A stretch of 64,000 nt of DNA from JACRAV01 sp964571235 (GTDB lineage: Bacteria; Zixibacteria; MSB-5A5; GN15; FEB-12), in contig CAZNAI010000004.1 of assembly GCA_964571235.1 (NCBI GenBank), positions 558,001 to 622,000 of the forward strand, read 5' to 3'. The position numbers were made by a program, and so were the translations under genes. This document shows, one piece after another, positions 42,350 to 51,440 of the stretch (position 1 is its first letter; the number at the start of each line of letters is the position of its first letter). A model generated the notes under the pieces. It was not told the origin of the DNA and did no database searches. It saw only the letters and a list, made by a program, of their open reading frames with translations.

Positions 42350-43549
42350 CTACCCCTTCACGATCCTTTCGGTGTCGTGGGCGATCACCAATTCTTCATT
42401 GGTTGGAATCACCAAGGTCCGGACTTTCGCGTTGCTCGACGATATGTCCACTTCCTTGCCGATAGCACTCTCGTTGGCGACAGAGTCGATGCTGATTCCG
42501 GCAAACTCAAGTCCTTTGCAGGTCTCGGACCGTACTACCGCTGAATTCTCGCCGATACCGGCAGTGAAGACCAGGCCGTCGAGTCCGCCCAGCACCGTCA
42601 TATACGATCCGATGTATTTCTTGAGTCGGTAACAAAAGACATCCAGCGCCAGCTTGGCATTGGTGTTGCCCGCCTTGGCCGAATCGACTATCTCGCGCAT
42701 ATCCGAGGAGACCCCCGAGATACCGGCCAATCCGGAATGCTTATTGAGAAGAGTATTCCCTTCGTGTAGCGAAAGTTCCTCGCGCGACATGATGTGGAGA
42801 ATAATGGCCGGATCGATGTCGCCGGAGCGGGTGCCCATCAGCAGACCTTCGAGCGGAGTAAATCCCATCGATGTATCCATGGAAATGCCGCCGTCGACTG
42901 CCGAGATCGAACTCCCATTTCCCAGATGGCAGGTGATCAATTTCAGTTTCGAGAGGGGCTTGCCAAGCATGGCTGAGGCGCGATCGCACACGAATTTGTG
43001 CGAAGTCCCGTGAAAGCCGTACCGCCGAATTCCATATCGTTTGTAAAACACATATGGAATGCCATAGATATAGGCGTGAGGGGGCATCGAGTGGTGAAAT
43101 GCGGTGTCGAATACAGCCACCTGCGGAGCGTGGGGAAGAGCTTTTTGGCAGGCGTTGATACCGCGGATATTGTGCGGATTGTGAAGCGGCGCCAGTTCAA
43201 TCAATGCCCGCAGGCGTGACATCAGTTCGGGAGTGATCAAAACTGAATCAGTAAATTCCTCGCCGCCATGAACAACGCGGTGCCCAACTGCTTCGATTTC
43301 CATTTTGTCTTTGATGACCCCGTGATTGGGAGACATCAGCATTGTGATCACGTACTCGATCGCAATGATATGATCGAGAATCTCGGCGGAAATTTTCACT
43401 TCGGGGCGGTCGAATGGTTTGTGCGTTACGACCGCTTCGGCCATACCAATACGCGAGACCAATCCTTTAGCCAGCGGAGTGCCGCTTTGGCTGTCGACAA
43501 ACTGATATTTGACCGACGATGATCCGCAGTTTATAACGAGTATTTTCAC
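42350..43549 (-). CDS. ackA: Acetate kinase
   Basis: Makes ATP from acetyl phosphate. The 399 residues include the ASKHA start ILVINCGSSSVKYQF, HRVVHGGE, FDTAFH, RRYGFHGTSHKFV, TCHLGNGSS and the C-terminal TAGIGENSAVVR. Butyrate kinases are shorter and lack parts of this, so acetate is favoured. The GTG start at 43549 overlaps the TGA of the hydroxyacyl-CoA dehydrogenase gene, with GGAGG 7 bases upstream, so translation is coupled. No pta is visible; acetyl phosphate could come from a phosphotransacetylase elsewhere. Confidence 0.96.
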   Translation of the reverse strand: MKILVINCGSSSVKYQFVDSQSGTPLAKGLVSRIGMAEAVVTHKPFDRPEVKISAEILDHIIAIEYVITMLMSPNHGVIKDKMEIEAVGHRVVHGGEEFTDSVLITPELMSRLRALIELAPLHNPHNIRGINACQKALPHAPQVAVFDTAFHHSMPPHAYIYGIPYVFYKRYGIRRYGFHGTSHKFVCDRASAMLGKPLSKLKLITCHLGNGSSISAVDGGISMDTSMGFTPLEGLLMGTRSGDIDPAIILHIMSREELSLHEGNTLLNKHSGLAGISGVSSDMREIVDSAKAGNTNAKLALDVFCYRLKKYIGSYMTVLGGLDGLVFTAGIGENSAVVRSETCKGLEFAGISIDSVANESAIGKEVDISSSNAKVRTLVIPTNEELVIAHDTERIVKG

Positions 43550-44454
43550 TTGTGCACCTCCGCAGTCGTCGGCCGTTGACGGTTTACGATTCGATTCCCT
43601 TCCTTATCGTACTCGAAGAATCCCTTGCCGGTCTTCACGCCCAAGTGTCCCGCCCTGACCAGTTTCCGTAGTTGGGGGCAGGGATTGTATTTGTGGTCGG
43701 AAAGCTCACCGAGCAGATTCATCATCCAGGACATGACGACATCGAGTCCCATCTGATCGGCCAGCGCCAATGGACCGACATTAAACCCAAAGCCAAGTTT
43801 CATCGCGTCGTCAATATCCTCGGCGGTCGCGACACCTTCCATGAGGACGTGCATCGCTTCGTTGAGAAGCGGCACAATGATGCGCGTGGTCACATATCCG
43901 GGGTACTCGATAACCGTGATCCACTTCTTTTCAAGAAGCTCGGCAAAAGCCACCGCATTCTGAAAAGTCTGGGGATCGGTCTTGAGTCCCTTAACAATCT
44001 CCACCACTGGTATTTTGGTGACGGGATTTAGGAAGTGCATCCCGATGACCCGCTCCGGGCGTTGCGTGAGGGCCGCGATTTCCGAAATCGAAAGGGTAGA
44101 GGTATTGGTGATAAACATCGCGTCGGCCGCGCAAACCTGATCGAGTTTTTCAAACAAAGCACGCTTCTTGGCGATATCTTCCGGTACCGCCTCGAGAATT
44201 ATTTCGGCCTCCTCGGCATCGCTCAAATCTGACGACGGATGGATTCGGGCAAGAATGGCCTTTTTATCTGAGGCGGTCAATCCCCACCTATTTATCTCCC
44301 GATTTAGTGACTCCCCGATTGTTTTGATTCCTTTTTCAGCGATCTTGGAGGTTCGGTCGATGAGTGTAACTTCATGGCCGGCAGTCGATACCGCCTCAGC
44401 GAGGCCCTGGCCCATGACTCCCGCCCCGATAATGACTATTTTCGTTTTTGGCAT
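43546..44454 (-). CDS. hbd: 3-hydroxyacyl-CoA dehydrogenase (3-hydroxybutyryl-CoA type)
   Basis: NAD(P)-dependent oxidoreductase of 302 residues. The Rossmann motif IIGAGVMGQGLAEAV opens the protein. The ITNTSTLSISEIA stretch, the MHFLNPV motif with the catalytic His and TKTGKGFFEYD-like HLGVKTGKGFFEYD near the C-terminus are typical. The single-domain size matches the clostridial Hbd type, used in butyrate formation or beta-oxidation. It is first of a two-gene unit with ackA. A perfect inverted repeat lies 23-54 bases upstream of its start. Confidence 0.92.
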   Translation of the reverse strand: MPKTKIVIIGAGVMGQGLAEAVSTAGHEVTLIDRTSKIAEKGIKTIGESLNREINRWGLTASDKKAILARIHPSSDLSDAEEAEIILEAVPEDIAKKRALFEKLDQVCAADAMFITNTSTLSISEIAALTQRPERVIGMHFLNPVTKIPVVEIVKGLKTDPQTFQNAVAFAELLEKKWITVIEYPGYVTTRIIVPLLNEAMHVLMEGVATAEDIDDAMKLGFGFNVGPLALADQMGLDVVMSWMMNLLGELSDHKYNPCPQLRKLVRAGHLGVKTGKGFFEYDKEGNRIVNRQRPTTAEVHK

Positions 44455-44476
44455 TTCAATTCCTACTTGTAGCTAT

Positions 44477-44508
44477 GTTGAGATTGTGAAACTAATAACA
44501 ATCTCAAC
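44477..44508 (-). promoter_or_regulatory. Inverted repeat GTTGAGATTGT-N10-ACAATCTCAAC upstream of hbd-ackA
   Basis: Two perfect 11-base arms (44477-44487 and 44498-44508) with a 10-base spacer sit just upstream of the hbd start. The size and symmetry suit a dimeric repressor operator, or an RNA stem in the 5' leader. No T-run is present. Confidence 0.6.
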
Positions 44509-44702
44509 GCGACGCAACTTGTTTCTCTTACCAATTGATTCGGCAGATCGAAAGTAATTATGAGGGTCGAATTTTTGTGCCATCCATGTCGGCAACTTGT
44601 TGTATAATATAAAACTAACGACAGTTTAAGGCGACCAACTAATCGCGATGCCATATTCAGAAGTTCGCCTTAGGGTTGGTCCGGCTGAGAGGTAGGAATA
44701 GA

Positions 44703-45344
44703 ATGAAGAAGATTGCGTCTATATCATTGATCTTTGTGGCGCTCTTGGCTCTTCAATCTCAAGCACTCACAAGGGTCCCAGGGTCAATAACGATGATCGA
44801 TTTTCATACCGGGTGGAGTTCCCCATTCGGAAGTTACAGCGGAATCGGACCCCAACCGTTGGACGAGGCCTTCTCTGTCCCAGCCTCGGATTTATACGAT
44901 CCCACGTTTCATTTCGGCGTCAATGTTGGCCAACTCAGCGCATCTCGAATGTACTTCGGATTGGGATTGCAGTATACCAAGATCGACATAGACGAGAAGA
45001 ACTTCACCATAACGCCATCTGACATGACTTTTCATCAATGGGATTTCAACGTGGACATGAATTTCTACCCGGTGAGCCCTCAGTTTGAGAGTGTAACGCC
45101 ATATGTTGGCCCCGGACTGAGTTTTGGATTAACTTCACAACGGGCGCCGGGTTATCGTTCCCAGAGCCAGTTCAATCTCGGATTAAACGCCAATTTTGGG
45201 GTGGACGTCAAAATCTGGCAGGCACCAGATAAACGCAGTCTGATTACACTTTCTTCCATAAATAGCTGGACTGTCGTTTCAGGCGGCGATCGCCCGCGGT
45301 ATCTGAATATCGGCGGTGGCCTGCGATATTTCTTCCGTCCGTAA
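44703..45344 (+). CDS. Outer-membrane beta-barrel protein
   Basis: A 213-residue exported protein with signal peptide MKKIASISLIFVALLALQSQA. The rest consists of alternating strands such as MYFGLGLQYTKIDI, YVGPGLSFGL and FNLGLNANFGVDVKIW, ending in LRYFFRP. This resembles an OmpW/OmpA-like small barrel; no function is assignable. The ATG at 44703 is used, nine codons into a longer frame, because the signal peptide starts there. A TATAAT box lies at 44603-44608. The next gene, a lipoprotein, begins 26 bases downstream. Confidence 0.75.
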   Translation: MKKIASISLIFVALLALQSQALTRVPGSITMIDFHTGWSSPFGSYSGIGPQPLDEAFSVPASDLYDPTFHFGVNVGQLSASRMYFGLGLQYTKIDIDEKNFTITPSDMTFHQWDFNVDMNFYPVSPQFESVTPYVGPGLSFGLTSQRAPGYRSQSQFNLGLNANFGVDVKIWQAPDKRSLITLSSINSWTVVSGGDRPRYLNIGGGLRYFFRP

Positions 45345-45370
45345 ATGGCTTGCCATAGGGAGTATGTTGT

Positions 45371-46702
45371 TTGAATTTTGCGAGTACTCAGAAATCGTGT
45401 GTGGCGATAGTCGGATGTGCGGCGATAGCGGCGGCGCTGTTTTTCTCCTGCACCGACAAGAAATCGACTGAACCGGTATTTGTTATCAATGCCACATCGA
45501 GCCAGCACGGCTCGGTCACCCCGCTTGGCTCGGTCCCGGTCAAGCCGGGAGAAAGTCAGTCCTTTTTGTTTGTCCCCGATTCCGGGTACAGCGTGGTCAC
45601 TGTACGCATCGACGGCGTCCCGGTTTCGCCGGTGACCAGTTTCACTTTTTCTGATGTCAGCGCCAACCACTATGTCTACGTCTCGTTTTCGCATGTGTAT
45701 CAGATCACGTCCTCCGCTGGCGCTCACGGTCAGATCACTCCTGCCGGAACGATCACGGTGCCTGAAGGCGAATCCAGAAGCTACACGATAACTCCTGACT
45801 TTGGGTATCGAATCACAGATGTCGTCGTTGACGGTAGCTCGGTTGGAGTGATGACCTCGTTTACGTTTGCAAATATCACGACTGACCACACTATCGCGGC
45901 TACTTTTGCGCTGATTCCCTTTGTTCTGACTGCCGACAACGGCCTGTACTATCGCGGCGCACTCGGGAACAATACTCTCACCCCCCAACTGGCGATATCC
46001 GCCACTGATTCAGCCGGAGTAAGCGCCAACCAGTGGATTAATCTGATCAGGGTGACCGGCGATGGCGCCTTGGGCGCCGATTCGCTCATGACCGATGCCA
46101 ACGGCAAAATCGCTCCCTCGTACACGTTCTCAGGAGCAAAAGGCAACGCCCAAATCCGTGCCCTCTGGCCGAGCAAAGACACGCTTGATGTTTTTCTTCG
46201 TGCCAGCGTTTTAGAGGCGGGTGAGTCGGCACAGGGACAATTTGTGCTTGTCGGCGACTCCTACAAGACAGTCAAAGCTCTCAATGGTACGCCCGAGCGA
46301 GTTGATGTCGATCCGAATTTCTGGCTGACGTACGCCGTGTACGAGACAGCGCTCGGTGTGGTTGTGATTCTCAACGATGTCGACCAAAACGAAGTTGCCT
46401 CCGACTTTGAAACTGTTCAGGGAATAATCGTCAACGGCGGATTCGCCGGGACATTTGCGGGCGGGCTCGGAATCAATTCCACCGTTGGCGCAATGGATAC
46501 TATTTTTGGGCTGGCTGATACAACCTACTTTGATCTGACTCCGCCGGCCGCCTGGGTGTATGTGTATCGATCGTTGGGGATAACTTTCTACGCCAATCAG
46601 GCGACTCCGCGGCGGATATTCGAAATTCACCTTTCCCGCCCCTCGGCGCCTGCTCCTGCTAGTTTGCGGCGGCCCGCAATGCCGCAAGGAGCGATCCGGT
46701 GA
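45371..46702 (+). CDS. Lipoprotein with divergent InlB B-repeats
   Basis: A 443-residue exported protein. The signal sequence ends in ALFFSC, a plausible lipobox. Two tandem ~70-residue units of the divergent InlB B-repeat type follow: each has (Y/F)xI-x-HG-x-(V/I)-TP-G-x-x-x-V-G(E)S, FTF..(V/I) and a closing V.V.F. They start near residues 39 and 113. The C-terminal ~250 residues are of unknown fold, with FVLTADNGLYYRG and a Pro/Ala-rich end. TTG 45371 has GGGAG 8 bases upstream. A surface or adhesion role is typical of such repeats but unproven here. Confidence 0.72.
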   Translation: MNFASTQKSCVAIVGCAAIAAALFFSCTDKKSTEPVFVINATSSQHGSVTPLGSVPVKPGESQSFLFVPDSGYSVVTVRIDGVPVSPVTSFTFSDVSANHYVYVSFSHVYQITSSAGAHGQITPAGTITVPEGESRSYTITPDFGYRITDVVVDGSSVGVMTSFTFANITTDHTIAATFALIPFVLTADNGLYYRGALGNNTLTPQLAISATDSAGVSANQWINLIRVTGDGALGADSLMTDANGKIAPSYTFSGAKGNAQIRALWPSKDTLDVFLRASVLEAGESAQGQFVLVGDSYKTVKALNGTPERVDVDPNFWLTYAVYETALGVVVILNDVDQNEVASDFETVQGIIVNGGFAGTFAGGLGINSTVGAMDTIFGLADTTYFDLTPPAAWVYVYRSLGITFYANQATPRRIFEIHLSRPSAPAPASLRRPAMPQGAIR

Positions 46703-46731
46703 ACACTCAATTTGGCGGGACCGACTGTTTG

Positions 46732-46761
46732 TTGACTTAGTGGATTGCCAATCGATATATT
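46732..46761 (+). promoter_or_regulatory. Promoter of the exported cyclophilin gene
   Basis: TTGACT (46732-46737), an 18-base spacer and TATATT (46756-46761) form a good promoter, 39 bases before the ATG at 46801. Confidence 0.6.
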
Positions 46762-46800
46762 CAAGAAGATGAATTCACACATAGCATTGAAAGGTCTGCC

Positions 46801-47451
46801 ATGCTCCGTTCGATTACCATTGCTCTCGCTGTTTCTGTACTTGGAGTAACCGCGATGTCTGCCGACGAAAAAGCCGCACCCTCCGGGACAAAAGCAAACC
46901 CGACCGACACATTGGCCGCCAAACGGGTCGCGGTTCGCGACAAGGCCAACAAGTGTGTGACGATTGAAACGTCATATGGAAAAATGGTGCTTGAACTGTT
47001 TCACGAAGTAGCGCCGGCTCACGCCGATTCATTTGCGGCGCGTGCCGCCGACGGTTTCTACAATGGAACAATTTTTCACCGTGTGATCCCCGGTTTCATG
47101 ATTCAGGGGGGAGACCCGACCGGCACCGGAACTGGAAATGCCAGCTACAAGCTGAAAGCTGAATTCAACGAGAACCCCCATATCGAAGGTACGCTCTCGA
47201 TGGCCCGAACGATGGATCCCAACTCGGCGTCGTGCCAGTTCTTCATTTGTCTCGCCCGGGCGGCCCATCTGGATCGTCAGTACACGGTGTTCGGACAATT
47301 GCTCAAAGGGTATGATGTCCTGCAGGCAATTGGAAGAGTGCAAACCGGGGCACAGGATCGCCCGCTTAAAGATGTGCCGATGACCAAAGTTTATTTGTCG
47401 GATTCCGAAGGTCGTCCGCTTGCCGGAGCGGCCGAGAAAAAGGACAAGTAA
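46801..47451 (+). CDS. Exported peptidyl-prolyl cis-trans isomerase (cyclophilin)
   Basis: A 216-residue protein with a signal peptide (MLRSITIALAVSVLGVTAMSA), a ~30-residue linker and a cyclophilin domain from ~52. The core is intact: FHRVIPGFMIQGGDPTGTGTG with catalytic arginine, the SMARTMDPNSASCQFFICL region, and YTVFGQLLKGYDVLQAI. It is likely a periplasmic folding catalyst. Lysine/glutamate-rich C-terminus. The gene has its own promoter and is followed by a hairpin terminator, so it is monocistronic. Confidence 0.92.
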   Translation: MLRSITIALAVSVLGVTAMSADEKAAPSGTKANPTDTLAAKRVAVRDKANKCVTIETSYGKMVLELFHEVAPAHADSFAARAADGFYNGTIFHRVIPGFMIQGGDPTGTGTGNASYKLKAEFNENPHIEGTLSMARTMDPNSASCQFFICLARAAHLDRQYTVFGQLLKGYDVLQAIGRVQTGAQDRPLKDVPMTKVYLSDSEGRPLAGAAEKKDK

Positions 47452-47468
47452 ACCAGTTAAGTAATGAC

Positions 47469-47499
47469 AGCCGTGTTTCGCATCTGCTGAAACACGGCT
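47469..47499 (+). terminator. Hairpin terminator after the cyclophilin gene
   Basis: AGCCGTGTTTC (47469-47479) and GAAACACGGCT (47489-47499) are a perfect 11-base stem with a 9-base loop. The downstream T-run is weak (CTGTTATGT). It lies just before dxr. Confidence 0.65.
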
Positions 47500-47522
47500 C
47501 TGTTATGTACGTTTATCCACGT

Positions 47523-48689
47523 ATGAAGCAACGCGGCCTAGTCATTCTCGGATCAACCGGCTCAATCGGCCGGTCGGCTCTTGATGTTGTCGACCGTCAC
47601 CCTGAGTCGCTCAAAGTAATCGGACTGGCCGCCCGCTCCACTGTTGATTTGCTCGTCGAACAATTTCACAAGTACCATCCTGAGTATGTATGCGTCGTCG
47701 ACGACACGATGGAACAGGAACTGCGGCGACAGATCGGCCGGGAGAAAGTCCGCATCCTGGTCGGAGAATCAGCGTGTCTTGAACTGGCCGCCGCTCCAGA
47801 GGCTGACATCGTGCTCAATGCGATAGTCGGTTCAGCCGGCCTAAGAGCTTCACTGGAAACACTCAAACACGGCAAACGGTTGGCGCTGGCCAACAAGGAA
47901 TCTCTCGTAACTGGCGGGCCGCTTTTTGCATCGTATTTAGCGGAGAGTCCATCGAGCATCTTGCCGGTCGATTCAGAACACTCGGCAGTTTGGCAGGCGA
48001 TGCTGTCCGGTCGCAAGAGCGAAATCCGAAAGATATTACTTACTTCCTCCGGCGGTCCGTTTCGAACTCTGCCGGTCGATCAATTTGATTCGATTACTGT
48101 CGATCAGGCGCTCAATCATCCGACCTGGAAAATGGGCCCGAAGATTACGATCGATTCGGCTACACTGGCGAATAAGGGGCTGGAAGTTATCGAGGCCGTC
48201 ACCCTGTTTGGTATGCCGGCTGACCAGATTGACGTTGTCATTCATCCGCAGTCAATTGTTCATTCGATGGTGGAGTTTGTCGATTCGTCGGTGATTGCTC
48301 AACTTTCAAAGCCGGACATGCGCCTTCCGATTTCGTATGCACTATTCTGGCCCGAGCGCGTGGAATCAGATTTCGGCCGAATGGACTTCTCACGGCCGAT
48401 CAATCTACAGTTCGAACCGCCGGACTTGGAGAAATTCCCAATATTGCGGACGGCCTTTGAAGTTGCCCGAATCGGCGGTACGGCGCCGGCCATTTTCAAC
48501 GCCGCCAACGAAATCGCGGTTGACGCTTTCCTGCGGCACTGCGTGAAATTCCCAGAAATTGCCGATATTATTGAGCGGACTCTTGATTCCGTTTCTATGA
48601 TCGGCAAACCGGATCTTGACGATATCCTTTCTGCCGATCGAATGGCCCGACAATTGGCCCGCGAACGCCTGGAGAAAATTGCATGCTGA
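47523..48689 (+). CDS. dxr: 1-deoxy-D-xylulose 5-phosphate reductoisomerase
   Basis: Second step of the MEP isoprenoid pathway. The 388-residue enzyme shows the NADPH loop LGSTGSIGRSALDVV, ALANKESLV, the metal site in LPVDSEHSAVWQ, TSSGGPFR and NHPTWKMGPKITIDSATLANKGLEVIEA (read in two halves). A frame extending to ATG 47505 would add six residues. 47523 is preferred because the family core starts there; neither has an SD site. The end overlaps rseP by 7 bases, a common dxr-rseP arrangement. Confidence 0.95.
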   Translation: MKQRGLVILGSTGSIGRSALDVVDRHPESLKVIGLAARSTVDLLVEQFHKYHPEYVCVVDDTMEQELRRQIGREKVRILVGESACLELAAAPEADIVLNAIVGSAGLRASLETLKHGKRLALANKESLVTGGPLFASYLAESPSSILPVDSEHSAVWQAMLSGRKSEIRKILLTSSGGPFRTLPVDQFDSITVDQALNHPTWKMGPKITIDSATLANKGLEVIEAVTLFGMPADQIDVVIHPQSIVHSMVEFVDSSVIAQLSKPDMRLPISYALFWPERVESDFGRMDFSRPINLQFEPPDLEKFPILRTAFEVARIGGTAPAIFNAANEIAVDAFLRHCVKFPEIADIIERTLDSVSMIGKPDLDDILSADRMARQLARERLEKIAC

Positions 48690-49750
48690 CGACCGCTCTC
48701 TCGACCATATTCGTGCTGGGTATTCTCATCTTCATCCACGAGCTGGGGCACTTCATTGTTGCCAAGCGGGTGGGAATCAAGGTGTACCGGTTCTCGCTCG
48801 GTTTTCCGCCGTACATTTTTAGTAAGAAAGTCGGAGAAACGGACTACTCGATAGGACTCATTCCACTAGGTGGATTTGTCAAGATGGCGGGGGAGAACCC
48901 CGATGATCCAACGACCGGTGATCCTAACGAGTTTTCGTCCAAAACTCTCCTGCAACGCGCGGCCGTGATTTTTGCCGGCCCCTTCATGAATTATGTCCTG
49001 GCGCTCATTATTCCTGTATGCGTACTCTATTTCAGTGGCACCCCAGTTTATGATCCCGACCGGATTATCGTGGGGGAGGTAACCCAGGACCTGCCGGCGG
49101 CGGCGGCTGGGCTTCGCGAAGACGATCAGATTATTGGTATCGATGGAGTATCAGTAAGTAATTTCGACAGTCTTCGCCTGAGAATCGCCAAACATGTGTA
49201 CGATTCCCTTCATCTCACCTGGCTCCGGGGAACCGAAACCATGACCGCGGTCATGGGGACAAAGATCGAAAAAGAAATGAACTTAGAGGGGAAATACGAT
49301 TCGATTGGCCGCATCGGCTTTGCGGCCAAACCGGTTCGATATGAGCATACATCGCTGTGGGAGGCGACCCGCGATGGCGTCATCTGGACCCATGTCGTGG
49401 TCTGGGAAACTGTCAAGTTTGTCAAGAATCTGGTCACCGGGCAGGTATCGCTTAGATTGATCGGCGGCCCCGTGTTTATCGCCGAGCAATCGGGGAAAGA
49501 AGCCCGCCGAGGATCGGCCGCGCTTTTTCGGTTTATGGCGCTTTTGTCGGTCAATTTAGCGGTGCTCAATGTTCTACCGATCCCGATTCTCGACGGCGGC
49601 CATCTGATGTTCCTGTTGATCGAGAAAGTCCGGGGCGTACCGCTATCGCAAAAGGCCCGGATGATTGCCCAGCAGTTCGGGCTGGTGATCCTGCTTGGCT
49701 TAATTGTAGTGGTCATGTATAACGACATATCCCGCCGATTCGGGCTTTAG
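48683..49750 (+). CDS. rseP: RIP metalloprotease RseP (site-2 protease)
   Basis: An intramembrane zinc protease that cleaves anti-sigma factors or leader peptides. The 355-residue protein has HELGH at 19-23 in the first span, one periplasmic PDZ domain around residues 120-200 (GEVTQDLPAAAAGLREDDQ), and the LDGGHLMFLLIE motif carrying the third zinc ligand near the end. Having one PDZ instead of the two of E. coli RseP is normal for many phyla. It overlaps dxr and is followed by lepB after 73 bases. Confidence 0.95.
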   Translation: MLTTALSTIFVLGILIFIHELGHFIVAKRVGIKVYRFSLGFPPYIFSKKVGETDYSIGLIPLGGFVKMAGENPDDPTTGDPNEFSSKTLLQRAAVIFAGPFMNYVLALIIPVCVLYFSGTPVYDPDRIIVGEVTQDLPAAAAGLREDDQIIGIDGVSVSNFDSLRLRIAKHVYDSLHLTWLRGTETMTAVMGTKIEKEMNLEGKYDSIGRIGFAAKPVRYEHTSLWEATRDGVIWTHVVVWETVKFVKNLVTGQVSLRLIGGPVFIAEQSGKEARRGSAALFRFMALLSVNLAVLNVLPIPILDGGHLMFLLIEKVRGVPLSQKARMIAQQFGLVILLGLIVVVMYNDISRRFGL

Positions 49751-49823
49751 GCGTCTATTATTTCGACTGAACATTTTCAGGGATAGCGAGTAGAAGTAAG
49801 AGTGGATAGCGAAAGGAAAACTG

Positions 49824-50597
49824 ATGGCCGGGCGTAGTAGCGGCAGAACGACGAAACGGGCGCCGGGTAGCGGTATCTGGGAAAACACCAAGCAAATATT
49901 GATTGCGGTCGTTCTTGCCCTCTGTATCAAAACCTCGGTTGTCGAGGCGTACAAGATTCCCTCGGCTTCGATGGAAGATACTCTTCTGATCGGCGATTTT
50001 TTGCTGGCCAACAAATTTGTCTACGGCGCTCAGTTGCCGTTAGTCGGCTGGCGTCTGCCGGCGATTCATGATCCGCGTCCCGGCGATGTCGTCATTTTCC
50101 TTTGGCCGGGAGATGGAGTCACAAAGTATATCAAGCGATGCGTGGCCGGTCCGGGGGACACGGTGGAAGTCAAAGATACGACCGTGTTTGTAAATGGCGT
50201 CGCGCAGGTTCGACCTGCGCATAGCAAATTCAGCGATATGGCGAGCCATCGTCGCGGCGACGCTATGATGCCCACATTTCTAGGACAAAACCGCCGCGAC
50301 TTTTTTGGGCCATACGTAGTACCGCCCGACTGCTATTTCATGATGGGAGACAATCGCGACAATTCCTCGGACTCGCGTGTTTGGGGCCCGGTGAAAAAGG
50401 AGCTGGTACTTGGCCAGGCGATGCTGGTCCATTGGTCCTGGGAAGAACCGGTACCGGGTACGGAGGAATTCACGCGATTGGCGTCGCCACCGGTATCAGT
50501 GACCGATCCTCTGTCGGTCCCCCGCTTATTTGTTTTTAACGCTGTGCACTTCTTTGAAAAAGTTCGCTGGGAGCGACTGTTCAGACCAATCAACTGA
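49824..50597 (+). CDS. lepB: Signal peptidase I
   Basis: Removes signal peptides of exported proteins. The 257-residue protein has one N-terminal membrane span (~25-40), the nucleophile S49 in PSASMEDTL, the general base lysine in KYIKRCVAGPGD (K104) and MGDNRDNSSDSRVWGPV. The length and single span fit the Gram-negative non-proteobacterial type. The ATG at 49824 has an AAAGGAA site. The DUF1573 gene begins immediately downstream. Confidence 0.95.
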   Translation: MAGRSSGRTTKRAPGSGIWENTKQILIAVVLALCIKTSVVEAYKIPSASMEDTLLIGDFLLANKFVYGAQLPLVGWRLPAIHDPRPGDVVIFLWPGDGVTKYIKRCVAGPGDTVEVKDTTVFVNGVAQVRPAHSKFSDMASHRRGDAMMPTFLGQNRRDFFGPYVVPPDCYFMMGDNRDNSSDSRVWGPVKKELVLGQAMLVHWSWEEPVPGTEEFTRLASPPVSVTDPLSVPRLFVFNAVHFFEKVRWERLFRPIN

Positions 50598-50615
50598 TTG
50601 ATGGAGACTCTGTCT

Positions 50616-51359
50616 GTGAGAAGACATGCTTTGAATCTGGCGATAGCCGCCACTCTTGTACTGGGGCTCACAAACGCGGGAGAGTCCGCGCCGGGTGTAA
50701 AAATCAACAACGACACATTCGACTTTGGCAAAGTCATCCAGAATGCAACCGCTACGCACGCGTTCTGGATCAAATCGACCGGAACTGAGACACTGAATAT
50801 TACCGGTGTCGAACCGGGATGTGGTTGCACGCAGATGCCGCTGACCGACTCAAGCGTCGCGGTAGGCGACAGCACGCCGCTTCAGATTATTTTCTCAACC
50901 AAGTCATTCATCGGCAATGTCAACAAGCGGCCGTTTATCGTCACCAACGCCCCTCAGGCCAGCGCAGGAATGAGCATCTTTGCCGAAATCCTCACCGATC
51001 CTGAGTCCGCTCTGCCGGTCGTGCTTCGTCCGGCGAGGCTCGATGTTTCGCAGTTTTCAGTCCAACCCCGGCGACGTGGGACCTTTGAGATAGTAAATAA
51101 GTCGTCCGAACCCCTGAAGATTGCGCCGGTCGACACGGTCTACAAGAGCTTCACGATAGAGCTACCCTCAAAAATTGGAGCCGGCGAAACGGTAAAAGGC
51201 ACGATAATCGTCAACAAGGCGGCGATTGAGAAGTCGTTTCGGGAGTCGTTTACATTTGAGGTGGTCGGTTCGGAGTCGCGGGATCGGTACACGCTCCCTA
51301 TCGAACGAATATACCGCATTAAAGACACGAGCACGGTAAACGTAACTGGCGGAAAATAG
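50616..51359 (+). CDS. Exported DUF1573-domain protein
   Basis: A ~247-residue exported protein of unknown function. After the signal peptide (RRHALNLAIAATLVLGLTNA) it has a DUF1573 immunoglobulin-like domain with the typical DFGKVIQNATATHAFWIKS, followed by the VEPGCGCTQ cysteine motif that marks the family. A second Ig-like domain of ~100 residues runs to the end. The GTG at 50616 has GGAG 9 bases upstream; ATG 50601 or TTG 50598 directly after lepB are alternatives. DUF1573 proteins are widespread in the FCB group, supporting the taxonomic guess. Confidence 0.8.
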   Translation: MRRHALNLAIAATLVLGLTNAGESAPGVKINNDTFDFGKVIQNATATHAFWIKSTGTETLNITGVEPGCGCTQMPLTDSSVAVGDSTPLQIIFSTKSFIGNVNKRPFIVTNAPQASAGMSIFAEILTDPESALPVVLRPARLDVSQFSVQPRRRGTFEIVNKSSEPLKIAPVDTVYKSFTIELPSKIGAGETVKGTIIVNKAAIEKSFRESFTFEVVGSESRDRYTLPIERIYRIKDTSTVNVTGGK

Positions 51360-51378
51360 CCACAAATCAGCTAATCTA

Positions 51379-51403
51379 ACGGCCGCCCGGCGGCCGTTTT
51401 TTT
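51379..51403 (+). terminator. Intrinsic terminator after the DUF1573 gene
   Basis: ACGGCCG (51379-51385) pairs with CGGCCGT (51391-51397) around a CCCGG loop, followed by seven T residues. It closes the dxr-rseP-lepB-DUF1573 unit. Confidence 0.9.
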
Positions 51404-51440
51404 GTTTTGAGCCGGCCTGTTCTCAGTGTTTATTTCCGTG

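Noticed and set aside
42350..43549. Butyrate kinase instead of acetate kinase, given the hbd neighbour
   Set aside because: Length (399) and the sequence blocks match acetate kinase. Butyrate kinases are ~355 residues.
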